From: Streptomyces sp. NRRL S-337
Lineage (GTDB): Bacteria > Actinomycetota > Actinomycetes > Streptomycetales > Streptomycetaceae
Assembly (NCBI RefSeq): GCF_000720175.1
Contig: NZ_JOIX01000073.1
Coordinates: 1 to 51,421, forward strand
Reading direction: 5' to 3'
DNA length: 51,421 nt
Positions 9,366-17,964 of this stretch are shown one piece after another (positions within the stretch are counted from its first letter, which is position 1; each line of letters opens with the position of its first letter). Below the pieces are notes generated by a model, which searched no databases, was not told the origin of the DNA, and saw nothing but the letters and a program-made list of their open reading frames with translations. The translations under genes and the position numbers were made by a program.

Positions 9366-10418
9366 GTGAAGAAGACGACGACGCGGCTCGCGGACGGCCG
9401 GGAGCTGATCTACTACGACTCGCGCGACGACGTCGTACGCGACGCCGTCGACCGGCGCCCCCTCGACCCGGTCGCCACCGCCGCCGAGATCCGCGCCGAC
9501 CGCCTCCTCGGTGACCACGTCGCCATCGCCTCGCACCGCCAGGCCCGCACCTACCACCCGCCGGCCGACGAATGCCCGCTGTGCCCCTCCCGTGGGGGCC
9601 GGCACTCCGAGATCCCCGCCGCCGACTACGACGTCGCCGTCTTCGAGAACCGCTTCCCCTCCTTCGCCGGGGACCGCGGCCGCTGCGAGGTCGTCTGCTT
9701 CACCCCCGACCATGACGCCTCGTTCGCCGACCTCACCGAGGACCAGGCCGCCCTGGTCCTCGCCGCCTGGACCGACCGCACCGCCGAACTCTCCCAACTC
9801 CCCGGCGTCGAGCAGGTCTTCTGCTTCGAGAACCGCGGCGCGGAGATCGGCGTCACCCTCGGCCACCCGCACGGCCAGATCTACGCCTACCCCTTCGTCA
9901 CCCCGCGCACCGAACGCATGCTGGCCTCGCTCGCCGCCCACCGCCAGGCCACCGGACGCAACCTCTTCGACGACGTCCTCGCCGACGAACGCACCGACGG
10001 CCGCCGCATCGTCCTCGAAGGCGACCACTGGACGGCCTTCGTCCCCTACGCCGCCCACTGGCCCTACGAGGTGCACCTCTACCCCAAGCGCCGGGCCCCC
10101 GACCTGCTCGCCCTCGACGACGCCGCCCGCGCCGAATTCCCACGGCTCTACCTGGAGCTCCTGCGGCGCTTCGACCGGATCTTCGACACCGGCGCCGGCG
10201 CCCCGCCGACCCCCTACATCGCCGCCTGGCACCAGGCGCCGCACCACACCGCACAGCGCGCGGACTTCGCCCTCCACCTTGAGCTTTTCACCATTCGCCG
10301 GACTTCCGGCAAGCTGAAGTTCCTCGCGGGTTCCGAATCCGGCATGAACGTGTTCATCAACGACGTGCCGCCGGAAGCCGCGGCCGAACGACTGCGAGAG
10401 GTAGCGAGCAAGCCATGA
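9366..10418 (+). CDS. galT: Galactose-1-phosphate uridylyltransferase
   Basis: GalT exchanges UMP between UDP-glucose and galactose-1-phosphate in the Leloir pathway. The 350-residue product has the class signature [11 protein letters not shown], with the nucleotidylated His at about residue 169, and the zinc-site CPLC near residue 74. It also has the VFENRFPSF and [18 protein letters not shown] blocks. Length is normal for the family. The start is the GTG at 9366 after GAGGAG. It is the first gene of galT-galE-galK: its TGA overlaps the galE ATG (ATGA). The T-rich repeats just upstream are probably the regulated promoter region. Confidence 0.96.
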   Translation: MKKTTTRLADGRELIYYDSRDDVVRDAVDRRPLDPVATAAEIRADRLLGDHVAIASHRQARTYHPPADECPLCPSRGGRHSEIPAADYDVAVFENRFPSFAGDRGRCEVVCFTPDHDASFADLTEDQAALVLAAWTDRTAELSQLPGVEQVFCFENRGAEIGVTLGHPHGQIYAYPFVTPRTERMLASLAAHRQATGRNLFDDVLADERTDGRRIVLEGDHWTAFVPYAAHWPYEVHLYPKRRAPDLLALDDAARAEFPRLYLELLRRFDRIFDTGAGAPPTPYIAAWHQAPHHTAQRADFALHLELFTIRRTSGKLKFLAGSESGMNVFINDVPPEAAAERLREVASKP

Positions 10419-11380
10419 GCAAGTACCTGGTGACGGGCGGGGCGGGTTATGTCGGAAGTGTGGTGGCCCAGCACCTGCTGGAGGCCGGCCACACCGTGAC
10501 CGTGCTCGACAACCTCTCCACCGGCTTCCGGGCCGGCGTCCCCGCCGGCGCCGACTTCATCGAGGGCGACATCCGCGACGCCGGCAAGTGGCTGGACTCC
10601 TCCTACGAAGCGGTCCTGCACTTCGCCGCCTTCTCCCAGGTCGGCGAGTCCGTCGTCAAGCCCGAGAAGTACTGGGACAACAACGTCGGCGGCACCATGG
10701 CACTGCTGGCCGCGATGCGCACCGCGGGCGTGCGCAAGCTGGTCTTCTCCTCCACCGCGGCCACCTACGGCGAGCCGGTGAACACCCCCATCACCGAGAC
10801 CGACCCGACCGCCCCCACCTCCCCCTACGGCGCCAGCAAGCTCGCCGTCGACCACATGATCAGCGGCGAGGCCACCGCCCACGGCCTGGCCGCGGTCTCG
10901 CTGCGCTACTTCAACGTCGCCGGCGCCTACGGCAGCTGCGGCGAGCGCCACGACCCCGAATCGCACCTCATCCCCCTCGTCCTCCAGGTCGCCCAGGGCC
11001 GGCGCGAGGCGATCTCCGTCTTCGGCGACGACTACCCCACCCCCGACGGCACCTGCGTCCGCGACTACATCCACGTCGCCGACCTGGCCGAGGCCCACCT
11101 GCTGGCCCTGGGCGCGGCCACCGCCGGCGAGCACCTGATCTGCAACCTCGGCAACGGCAACGGCTTCTCCGTCCGCGAGGTCATCGAGACCGTCCGCAAG
11201 GTCACCGGCCACCCCATCCCCGAGGTCACCGCCCCGCGCCGCGGCGGCGACCCGGCCGTCCTGGTGGCCTCCGCCAAGACCGCCGCCGACCGCCTCGGCT
11301 GGCAGCCCCGCCGCGCCGACCTCGCGGGCATCGTCGCCGACGCCTGGGCGTTCGCGCAGAGCCTCGACCACACCAGCTAG
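10415..11380 (+). CDS. galE: UDP-glucose 4-epimerase
   Basis: GalE interconverts UDP-galactose and UDP-glucose with bound NAD+. The 321-residue product begins with the Rossmann motif [10 protein letters not shown] (about residues 6-15) and carries the extended-SDR catalytic pair in [11 protein letters not shown] (Tyr138, Lys142). It also has [10 protein letters not shown] upstream and the substrate segment YFNVAGAYG. The ATG overlaps the galT stop, indicating translational coupling. galK follows after 23 bp. In S. lividans a second, constitutive promoter serves galE and galK; I see no sequence here that settles whether it is present. Confidence 0.96.
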   Translation: MSKYLVTGGAGYVGSVVAQHLLEAGHTVTVLDNLSTGFRAGVPAGADFIEGDIRDAGKWLDSSYEAVLHFAAFSQVGESVVKPEKYWDNNVGGTMALLAAMRTAGVRKLVFSSTAATYGEPVNTPITETDPTAPTSPYGASKLAVDHMISGEATAHGLAAVSLRYFNVAGAYGSCGERHDPESHLIPLVLQVAQGRREAISVFGDDYPTPDGTCVRDYIHVADLAEAHLLALGAATAGEHLICNLGNGNGFSVREVIETVRKVTGHPIPEVTAPRRGGDPAVLVASAKTAADRLGWQPRRADLAGIVADAWAFAQSLDHTS

Positions 11381-11403
11381 CCGCACCGGACGAAGGAGTC
11401 CTG

Positions 11404-12600
11404 ATGGCAGGTCACCGAGCCGCCACCCCGACCACCGGGCGCCCGCACGGCGCCCGGCACACCGCGGACCGCTTCACCGCGGTGTACGGCGCCGCCCCCA
11501 CGGGCATCTGGGCGGCGCCCGGCCGGGTCAACCTGATCGGTGAACACACCGACTACAACGACGGCTTCGTGCTGCCGCTGGCACTCCCGCACACCACCCT
11601 CGCCGCCGCCGCACCCCGCACCGACGGGGTGCTGCGGCTGCACTCCGGCGGCGCCGACGGCGGCATCGTCGAACTCCGCACCGACACCCTGCGCCCCACC
11701 GCCCAAGGAGGCTGGGCCGCCTACCCGGCGGGCATCGTCTGGGCGATGCGGGAGGCCGGACTGCCCGTCGGCGGCGCCGACCTGCACTACGACAGCACGG
11801 TGCCCACCGGCGCCGGACTGTCCTCCTCCGCCGCCCTGGAGGTCGCCACCGCCCTCGCCCTCAACGACCTCTACGCCCTCGGCCTGGACCCGCAGCGGCT
11901 GGCCCGGATCGCCCAGCGGGCCGAGAACGCCTTCGTCGGCGTGCCCTGCGGGATCATGGACCAGACCGCCGCGGCCTGCTGCACCGAAGGTCATGCGCTG
12001 TTCCTGGACACCCGCGAGCTGACCCACCGCCAGGTTCCGTTCGACCTCGCGGGGGAGGGGCTGCGGCTGCTGGTCGTCGACACCCGCGTGAAGCACGAGC
12101 TGGGCGACGGCGCGTACGCGGAGCGGCGCGCCGGCTGCGAGCGCGGCGCGCGGGCGCTCGGGGTGCGGGCCCTGCGCGACGTGCCCTGTACACATCTCCC
12201 CGAGGCCCTCGCGCAACTCAACGACGACCCCGGCGTGCAGGCCCTGGTCCGCCACATCGTCACCGAGAACCAGCGGGTCGAAGACGTCATCGCCGCCCTG
12301 GACGCCGGCCGCACCCGCGCCATCGGCCCGCTGCTGACCGCCGGCCACGCCTCGCTCCGCGACGACTTCACGATCTCCTGCCCCGAACTCGACCTCGCCG
12401 TCGACACCGCCCTCGCCGCGGGCGCCCTCGGGGCCCGGATGACCGGCGGCGGCTTCGGCGGCTCGGCGATCGTCCTCGTCGAGGAACCGGTCGCCACCGA
12501 GGTCGGCACGGCGATCACCGCGGCCTTCGCGGCCGCCGGCCATCTCGAACCGCGGATCTTCGAAGCCGTGCCCAGCGCCGGAGCGCACCGGCTCCAGTAG
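11404..12600 (+). CDS. galK: Galactokinase
   Basis: GalK phosphorylates galactose at C1 with ATP, the entry step of the Leloir pathway. The 398-residue GHMP-kinase product has the galactokinase signature GRVNLIGEHTDYNDGFVLP near residues 41-59, the ATP loop PTGAGLSSSAALE, the catalytic-Asp segment PCGIMDQTAA, and the C-terminal GHMP motif MTGGGFGGSAIVLV. I used the ATG at 11404, which follows GAAGGAG; the much longer in-frame extension upstream is a shadow of galE. It is the last gene of the galTEK unit; the 271 bp that follow carry the promoter of the next regulator. Confidence 0.96.
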   Translation: MAGHRAATPTTGRPHGARHTADRFTAVYGAAPTGIWAAPGRVNLIGEHTDYNDGFVLPLALPHTTLAAAAPRTDGVLRLHSGGADGGIVELRTDTLRPTAQGGWAAYPAGIVWAMREAGLPVGGADLHYDSTVPTGAGLSSSAALEVATALALNDLYALGLDPQRLARIAQRAENAFVGVPCGIMDQTAAACCTEGHALFLDTRELTHRQVPFDLAGEGLRLLVVDTRVKHELGDGAYAERRAGCERGARALGVRALRDVPCTHLPEALAQLNDDPGVQALVRHIVTENQRVEDVIAALDAGRTRAIGPLLTAGHASLRDDFTISCPELDLAVDTALAAGALGARMTGGGFGGSAIVLVEEPVATEVGTAITAAFAAAGHLEPRIFEAVPSAGAHRLQ

Positions 12601-12871
12601 GGCGCGACCGGCGGCGTGCGGCCATCGGGGCGTCGCCAAATGGACGGGGTGCGGCAGCAGTTTGGCCATTCACCTTCCCTCGCCGCGGCCCGTCCGTACT
12701 CTGAGATCCTGCACCGGTGGGGGCCGGTGCTGATCAGGGGGCGAGACCGTTCGGGTACGGCGCCTGGGGTGGGGGTAGTCATGTCGGCACGGCGGCGGCC
12801 GTGCGACCGAGGCGATCTTCAATCCCGGCGTCGTGCCCGCTATGGTCCGTTCACCGAGACAGGGGGTCTCT

Positions 12872-13630
12872 GTGCAACGCATCCGGGTTCTGGTGGTCGA
12901 CGACCACCGCATCTTCGCCGAATCCCTGGCAGCCGCGCTCGCCGCGGAGCAGGACGTGGACGTCGCGGCCGCGGGCAGCGCTCCGGCCGCCCTGCGCAAC
13001 CTCGACCGGGCGGTCACCGACGGCCGCCGCTTCGACGTGCTGCTCGCCGACGCCGACCTGGCCGCGCCGCTGCTCGCGGTGCCGGCCCAGGGCACGGCCC
13101 GCGAGCCGGTCGTCCCGCGCAGCTGCCCGCGGGACGGCATCGCGCTGGTCTCAGGCCTGCGCACCAGCCACCCGTACCTGCGTACGGTCGTCGTCGCTGA
13201 CCGCGACGACCCGCGCCGGGCGGCCGCCGCCCTGCAGGCCGGCGCGTCCGGCTGGGTCGCCAAGGACTGCTCGCTGTCCCGGCTGCTCGCCGTGATCCGC
13301 GGCGTGCTGCGCGACGAAACGCATCTGCCGCCGGCGCTGCTGACCGGTGTGCTGCGCGAGCTGACGGCCGCCCGCAAACACCGTTCGGAGAGCGAGCGGC
13401 TGGTCGAGTCGCTCACCCCGCGCGAACGCGAGGTGCTCCGCTGCATGGTGGCCGGCCTGGGCCGCAAGGCCGTCGCCGAGCGGCTGTTCCTCTCGCCGCA
13501 CACGGTCCGCACCCACATGCAGAACGTCCTCGGCAAGCTGGGCGTCCACTCCACCCTCGCCGCGGTGGCGCTGGCCCGCCGGGCGGGCGTCGGCCCGGTC
13601 GAACTGGAGCCGGCCACGGCCGTACCGTAA
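12872..13630 (+). CDS. Orphan NarL/LuxR-type response regulator
   Basis: A 252-residue protein with receiver residues intact (D10-D11 in VVDDHR, phosphoacceptor D60 in DVLLADADL, K131 in GASGWVAKD) and a LuxR-type HTH (about 180-240, LTPREREVLRCMVAGLGRKAVAERLFLSPHTVRTHMQNVLGKL). The receiver contains an unusual stretch of about 40 residues (PAQGTAREPVVPRSCPRDG) between strands 3 and 4. I preferred the GTG at 12872, which has AGGGG 6 nt upstream, over the ATG at 12833. No histidine kinase is adjacent. It sits between galK and the GH42 beta-galactosidase and resembles the degenerate regulator at 6319. Its 3-prime end abuts the large palindrome. Confidence 0.88.
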   Translation: MQRIRVLVVDDHRIFAESLAAALAAEQDVDVAAAGSAPAALRNLDRAVTDGRRFDVLLADADLAAPLLAVPAQGTAREPVVPRSCPRDGIALVSGLRTSHPYLRTVVVADRDDPRRAAAALQAGASGWVAKDCSLSRLLAVIRGVLRDETHLPPALLTGVLRELTAARKHRSESERLVESLTPREREVLRCMVAGLGRKAVAERLFLSPHTVRTHMQNVLGKLGVHSTLAAVALARRAGVGPVELEPATAVP

Positions 13631-13785
13631 GGGTTTCTGCCCACGTACCTGGCTGTCCCGCCGCGGGCTCGCTCGCCGTTGCGCTTTGCGGCGCCCCGCA
13701 CGTACTTGTCTGCGGCGCCGCGGGGCTTGTTCGCCGTTGCGCCTGCGGCGGGCTGGGTTTGTTGTGGGTGCGGTGACTGGCCTGC

Positions 13786-13835
13786 GGGGCCTTGTTCGTG
13801 GACTGCTGTCGCTTTACGTCCACGAACAAGGCCCC
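13786..13835 (+). repeat. Stem-loop 1 of the TGCTGACGCTTTAC-loop family
   Basis: Perfect 18-bp stem (13786-13803 with 13818-13835) and a 14-nt loop TGCTGTCGCTTTAC at 13804-13817. The base of the loop is closed by GGAC/GTCC, as in the other three copies. The loop differs from the consensus by one base (T for A at position 6). Confidence 0.9.
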
Positions 13836-13882
13836 TCCGGCCCGTCCCCTCCCGTTGGGGGAGTGTGCGGGTGAGTGGGGGA

Positions 13883-13970
13883 GGGGCCGGTTGTGTGGGC
13901 TTCGCTTCCAAGGACTCAATAAGGAGCGAAGGCGGAGCGTAAAGCGTCAGCAGTCCACACAACCGGCCCC
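13883..13970 (-). repeat. Stem-loop 2 of the family, with a 40-nt insertion
   Basis: On the minus strand the loop TGCTGACGCTTTAC occupies 13939-13952. The outer 16 bp of the stem pair (13883-13898 with 13955-13970), but one side of the stem is interrupted by about 40 nt (13899-13938). This insert carries its own small inverted repeat (GCTTCGCTTCC and GGAGCGAAGGC). This is the only one of four copies with a disrupted stem. Confidence 0.8.
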
Positions 13971-14108
13971 GGAGGCCCGTCACCGCACCCAACACCCACC
14001 CAGCCCGCCGCAGGCGCCACGGCGAACAACAACCGCGGCGGGACGGCCAAGTACGTGCGGGGCGCCGCAAAGCGCAACGGCGACCAAGCCCCGCGGCGGG
14101 ACAGACGG

Positions 14109-16118
14109 CTACGTACGCGGCACGGCAAAGCGCAAGCGTTCCGTCAGGACCGCGACGTTTCGTGGTGCCAGTGTGACCCGGGTGACGGCCGGGCCGTCGG
14201 CGGCCAGCGCGTCCCGGAACGGCCGCGGAAGGGCAACTTCCGCGGCCTCCGTACCGTGGTTGAGGAGGAAGACGTACCGCACGTCGGCGCCCTCGCGGAC
14301 CGTGGCCTGGACGCCGGGCGGGAGGTTCGGGAGGACGGGCGCCACGCCAGCCTCCGACCGTACGTCGTCGAGGAGGGTCCGCAGGAGTGCGGGGGCGAGC
14401 CGGGTCGCGACGTACCAGGCGGTGCCCCGGCCGTAGGTGTGGCGGGTGACGGCGGGGCGCCCGGTGAGGTCGCCGTCGGTGAACCGGGCCAGTGCCTCGG
14501 CTCCTTCGAGGTTGATGGCTTCCGACCACAGGTCCGCCCGCCCGGTGTACGCGCCGTCGCCGACGCTTACGGAGCGGTCCGTGGGCAGTGGCCAGAATTC
14601 CTCCACGTGCAGGCCCAGCAGCTCGCGGAGGGGGCCCGGGTATCCGCCGGGGTGGACGCGGTCGTGTGCGTCGACGATGCCGGAGAAGAAGGAGACCAGG
14701 AGGCGGCCGCCGGCGCGCACGTAGTCGGCCAGTCGTTCCGCGTCCTGTCCGGTCAGCAGGTAGAGGTTGGGCACGACCACCAGCCGGTAGCCGGTCAGGT
14801 CGCGCTGGGGCGGGAGGACGTCGCAGGCCACGCCGGCCTCGAAGAGTGGCCGGTAGTGGTCCAGCGCGATCCGGGAGTGGTCCAGCGCGGTGGACGGTTT
14901 GGAGTCCAGCTCCAGCGCCCACCAGCTGTGCCAGTCCGCCAGCAGCGCCACTTCGGCCCGGGAGCGGGTGCCCTCGATGCCGGGGACGGCCGCCAGTTCC
15001 CGGCCGAGTTCGGTGATCTCGCGGAAGATCCGACTGCCGGTGCCGCCGTGCGGGACCATCGCGGAGTGGAACTTCTCGGCCCCGCCCAGCGACTGCCGCC
15101 ACTGGAAGAACAGCACCGCGTCCGCGCCCTGCGCGACGGCCTGCCAGCTCCACAGCCGCATCGCACCGGGCGGCTTGGGTCCGTTGCGGGGCCGCCAGTT
15201 GACCGCGCTCGGCGCCTGCTCCAGCAGCAGCCAGGGCTGCCCGGACCGCGCGGACCGCATCAGATCGAAGACGTATCCGGCCCGTACGTGGTCGTCGGCG
15301 GCGTACGGGTCCTGATAGAAGTCCAGCGCCATCGCGTCCATATGGGGCGCCCAGGCGAACGCGTCCACCGGTTTGTGCTGCGGCATCAGGTTGGTGGTGA
15401 CCGGAACGCCCGGGGTCAGCCGGTTCAGGACCGCTTTTTCGGCCAGGTAGCAGGCGCGGAGGGCCTCGTCGCCGAAGCGCAGGTAGTCCAGCTGCTGGGC
15501 GGGGTTGGGGAAGGTGGGTGCGGTGCGCGGCGGCAGCACTTCGTCGAAGTCGCCGTAGCCCTGCGACCAGAAGGCCGTCGACCAGGCCGCGTTGAGCGCG
15601 TCGATGCTGCCGTAGCGGGTGCGCAGCCAGCGCCGGAAGTCCGCGGCCGACACGTCGCAGAAGCACTGCCGGGTGTGGCAGCCGTACTCGTTGCCGACGT
15701 GCCACATGGCCAGCGCCGGATGGCCCGCGTAGCGGGTGGCGAGCTGCTCGACGAGGTGTACGGCGTGGGTGCGGTAGACGGGGCTGGAGGGGCAGTAGTG
15801 CTGTCGGCCGCCGGGCCAGCGGCGCTGCCCGTCCGGGCCCTCGGGCAGGATCTCGGGGTGCGCGTGGGAGAGCCAGGGTGGTGGCGAGGCGGTCATCGTC
15901 GCCAGACAGACGGCGATGCCGGCGCCGGCCAGCCCGTCCATGACCCGGTCGAACCACCCGAAATCCCATGCCCCGGGCCGGGGTTCGACCTTCGCCCAGG
16001 AGAAGATCCCGGCGGTGACCATGGTGACGTGGGCCGCCTTCATCAGCTCCAGGTCCTCGGCCCACACCTCCTCGGGCCACTGCTCGGGGTTGTAGTCGCC
16101 GCCGAAATGGATGCCCAT
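14109..16118 (-). CDS. Beta-galactosidase, glycoside hydrolase family 42
   Basis: A 669-residue GH42 enzyme. It opens with FGGDYNPEQWPEEVWAED, has the acid/base segment MWHVGNEYG, a Cys cluster (CHTRQCFCD) typical of the GH42 zinc site, and the probable nucleophile segment LLLEQAPS. A trimerisation-type domain and a small C-terminal beta domain follow. It would release galactose from beta-galactosides; no signal peptide is visible, so it is likely intracellular. It ends inside the large palindrome: the final residues (RFAVPRT) are encoded by the repeat arm. It lies 71 bp downstream of the SDR gene on the same strand and close to galTEK, so a joint role in galactoside use is likely. Confidence 0.93.
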   Translation of the reverse strand: MGIHFGGDYNPEQWPEEVWAEDLELMKAAHVTMVTAGIFSWAKVEPRPGAWDFGWFDRVMDGLAGAGIAVCLATMTASPPPWLSHAHPEILPEGPDGQRRWPGGRQHYCPSSPVYRTHAVHLVEQLATRYAGHPALAMWHVGNEYGCHTRQCFCDVSAADFRRWLRTRYGSIDALNAAWSTAFWSQGYGDFDEVLPPRTAPTFPNPAQQLDYLRFGDEALRACYLAEKAVLNRLTPGVPVTTNLMPQHKPVDAFAWAPHMDAMALDFYQDPYAADDHVRAGYVFDLMRSARSGQPWLLLEQAPSAVNWRPRNGPKPPGAMRLWSWQAVAQGADAVLFFQWRQSLGGAEKFHSAMVPHGGTGSRIFREITELGRELAAVPGIEGTRSRAEVALLADWHSWWALELDSKPSTALDHSRIALDHYRPLFEAGVACDVLPPQRDLTGYRLVVVPNLYLLTGQDAERLADYVRAGGRLLVSFFSGIVDAHDRVHPGGYPGPLRELLGLHVEEFWPLPTDRSVSVGDGAYTGRADLWSEAINLEGAEALARFTDGDLTGRPAVTRHTYGRGTAWYVATRLAPALLRTLLDDVRSEAGVAPVLPNLPPGVQATVREGADVRYVFLLNHGTEAAEVALPRPFRDALAADGPAVTRVTLAPRNVAVLTERLRFAVPRT

Positions 16119-16189
16119 CGGTCCCCCCAGGGGTCGAAGCTCGGGCGGGCCGGTCCGCGGCCCGCGGGCGCCCGGGACCCGTGTCCCGG

Positions 16190-16984
16190 TCAGGACGAGT
16201 TCTTGTACACGCTCCAGCCGCCGTCCACGACGAGGCTCGCGCCGGTGATGAAGGACGCCTCGGGGGAGAGCAGGAAGGTGATCGCGGCGGCGATCTCCTC
16301 GGGCCGCCCCAGCCTGCGGGCGGCGGTCTCCGCGGCGGCGGCCTGCCGTTCCTCCTCGCCGATCCCGTCCCAGGCCGCGGTCAGTACGGGGCCGGGCAGC
16401 ACGCTGTTGACCCGTACCTCCGGGCCGTATTCGACGGCCAGCTGGCGGCCCAGCCCGGTCAGCCCGGCCTTCGCCGCCGCGTAGGCGGGCCGGCCCGGCA
16501 GCCCCACCAGGGCGTGCACGGACGAGGTCAGCACCACCGCGCCGTGCCGCTCCCGCAGGTCCGCGAGGGCGGCCCGCACGCCGAGGAACGAGCCGGTCAG
16601 GTTCACCGCGAGCTGCCGCTCCCAGTCGGCGAGCGGGGTGCGGTCGGCCGGCGCGACGTACGGCAGGTAGGCGTTGCTCACCAGCCCGTCCACCGGGCCG
16701 TAGCGCCGTCGCGCGGCCTCGACGGCCCGCTGCCAGTCCGCCTCGGCCGCCACGTCGCCGTGCTCGAAGGAGGCCCGGCCGCCGGCCGCGCGGATCCGCC
16801 GGGCGAGGTGCTCGCCGCGGTCGTCGTCGATGTCCAGCAGCAGCACGCCGGCGCCCTCGGCGGCCAGCCGGTCGGCGGTGGCCGCCCCGATGCCGGCGGC
16901 GGCCCCGGACACCACGACCGTACGGTCCTCGAACCGCCTGCCGTACGGGCCGCGGGGCCGGTGCGGTGCGCGCTGCTGGCTCAT
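16190..16984 (-). CDS. Short-chain dehydrogenase/reductase
   Basis: A 264-residue classical SDR. It has the nucleotide-binding glycine motif VVVSGAAAGIGAAT, an NAD-type acidic residue after strand 2 (LLLDIDDD), the structural NAY segment (VSNAYLPY, where NAG is usual), a catalytic Ser in VVLTSSVHALVG, the YxxxK pair in PAYAAAKAGL, and a C-terminal GASLVVDGGW. The substrate is unknown; similar enzymes oxidise sugars or alcohols. The start is the ATG at 16984 (MSQQRAPHRPRG); the longer frame to 17065 has no ribosome binding site. It is upstream of the beta-galactosidase in the same direction, so it could act on the released sugar, but this is only context. Confidence 0.9.
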   Translation of the reverse strand: MSQQRAPHRPRGPYGRRFEDRTVVVSGAAAGIGAATADRLAAEGAGVLLLDIDDDRGEHLARRIRAAGGRASFEHGDVAAEADWQRAVEAARRRYGPVDGLVSNAYLPYVAPADRTPLADWERQLAVNLTGSFLGVRAALADLRERHGAVVLTSSVHALVGLPGRPAYAAAKAGLTGLGRQLAVEYGPEVRVNSVLPGPVLTAAWDGIGEEERQAAAAETAARRLGRPEEIAAAITFLLSPEASFITGASLVVDGGWSVYKNSS

Positions 16985-17289
16985 GGCGCGATCCAAGTGC
17001 ACAACGGGAGCCGCGGGCAAGGGGACAGGGTGCGCAGGGGGCGCGCGTCGAATCAGGGGGCGCACAAGTCTGGCTTACGCGCCCCCAATTGCGGTGTGCG
17101 GCACGGTGTCGCGCGCGGGCTGACGGTGCGTTTCCGCCACCGCGCCTTCGCCCCTGCGACCTCCGGCGACAGCGCCCGCGCCGCTGTCCCGGGAGTGCGC
17201 GCCCCTCTTCCGCCCCGAAAAGTCGACGCGGGCGGGGCGCCGGGCGGCCGTCGGGAGCCGGGCGGGCTCACCGGGGCGTCGGCGGCCGG
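16985..17289. other. 305-bp gap between tamR and the SDR gene
   Basis: This holds the end of the tamR transcript and the SDR promoter region. There is an 8-bp hairpin (GGGGGCGC at 17056-17063 with GCGCCCCC at 17079-17086, 15-nt loop) that could be a weak tamR terminator or an SDR leader structure. No credible ORF is present. Confidence 0.35.
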
Positions 17290-17787
17290 CTACCCCGGGA
17301 TGTTGTCGAACGGCCCGGTCAGCTTGCGCAGCAGCCCGGCAAGTTCGCCACGCTGCTGACGGGAGAGTTCGGCCAGGATGGCGCGTTCCTGCACCAGCAG
17401 ACCGGCCAGCGACTGGTCGGCCTTGTCGCGGCCCTCCGGAGTCAGCCTGACCAGCACTCCCCGCCGGTCACTGGGGTCGGGCAGCCGCTCGACGAGGTTC
17501 TTCTTGGCCAGCCGGTCGATGCGGTTGGTCATCGTCCCCGAGGTGACCAGCGTCTGCGTCAGCAGCGCTCCGGGGGAGAGCTGGTACGGCGCCCCGGCCC
17601 GGCGCAGCGCCGTCAGGACGTCGAACTCCCAGGGTTCCAGGCCCACCTCGGCGAACGCGATGCGCCGGGCCCGGTCGAGATGTCTGGCCAGCCTGGAGAC
17701 GCGGCTGAGGACCTCAAGCGGTTCCACGTCGAGGTCCGGGCGCTCCCGGCGCCATGCTGCGACCAGTCGGTCGACCTCGTCCTCCAT
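17290..17787 (-). CDS. tamR: MarR-family regulator, TamR-like
   Basis: A 165-residue MarR protein with a winged helix (about 55-125, FDVLTALRRAGAPYQLSPGALLTQTLVTSGTMTNRIDRLAKKNLVERLPDPSDRRGVLVRLT) and an N-terminal helix rich in Arg/Trp (MEDEVDRLVAAWRRERPDLD), as in the UrtR/HucR/TamR group. It is divergent from a trans-aconitate methyltransferase gene, exactly the arrangement described for S. coelicolor TamR. There trans-aconitate and citrate relieve repression of both genes. A candidate operator (17823-17836) lies between them. The symbol rests on this synteny plus family; ligand residues were not checked. Confidence 0.85.
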   Translation of the reverse strand: MEDEVDRLVAAWRRERPDLDVEPLEVLSRVSRLARHLDRARRIAFAEVGLEPWEFDVLTALRRAGAPYQLSPGALLTQTLVTSGTMTNRIDRLAKKNLVERLPDPSDRRGVLVRLTPEGRDKADQSLAGLLVQERAILAELSRQQRGELAGLLRKLTGPFDNIPG

Positions 17788-17822
17788 GACGATCAGTGTA
17801 GAGGGTCTGTCGACATGAAGTC

Positions 17823-17836
17823 TCTTGACGTCGAGA
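17823..17836. promoter_or_regulatory. Candidate TamR operator
   Basis: TCTTGACGTCGAGA is a 14-bp palindrome with one mismatch, followed by AT-rich GATATATTTGG, in the tamR/tam divergent gap. It begins 36 bp upstream of the tamR start. TamR-type MarR proteins bind palindromes of this kind in the shared promoter. Confidence 0.55.
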
Positions 17837-17964
17837 TATATTTGGCTGGACTATGGGGCATCGTCGGCGGAGGCTCGGTTTCCGGCCGCCACGGCCCGAA
17901 CCGGACCTGCCTACCCGACCGCGCCAGCCTTGTGCCAGCCCTGCACGACGAAAGGGTTATGAAC

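Larger units (their letters stand above)
13631..14135. repeat. Large nested palindrome (element 1) between convergent genes
   Basis: The whole convergent gap is an imperfect inverted repeat centred near 13878. By eye, 13731-13780 matches the complement of 13976-14025 at about 44 of 50 positions, and 13671-13710 matches the complement of about 14046-14085 almost perfectly. Inside it are two stem-loops in opposite orientation (13786-13835 and 13883-13970). The right outer arm also contains an approximate tandem duplication (CCGCGGCGGGACGG... at about 14034 and CCGCGGCGGGACAG... at about 14091). The last codons of the beta-galactosidase gene are formed by the arm. No protein gene is credible here. 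The same architecture recurs at 44194-44705. Confidence 0.85.

Noticed and set aside
13679..13942. Short open frames inside the palindrome as genes
   Set aside because: No ribosome binding sites, no consistent codon bias, and symmetric open frames on both strands follow from the palindrome itself.
12670..16080. Minus-strand open frame spanning the GH42 gene, the palindrome and the LuxR-type regulator
   Set aside because: It reads the GH42 gene in the wrong frame and the regulator in antisense. The absence of stops in the palindrome is a GC-content effect.
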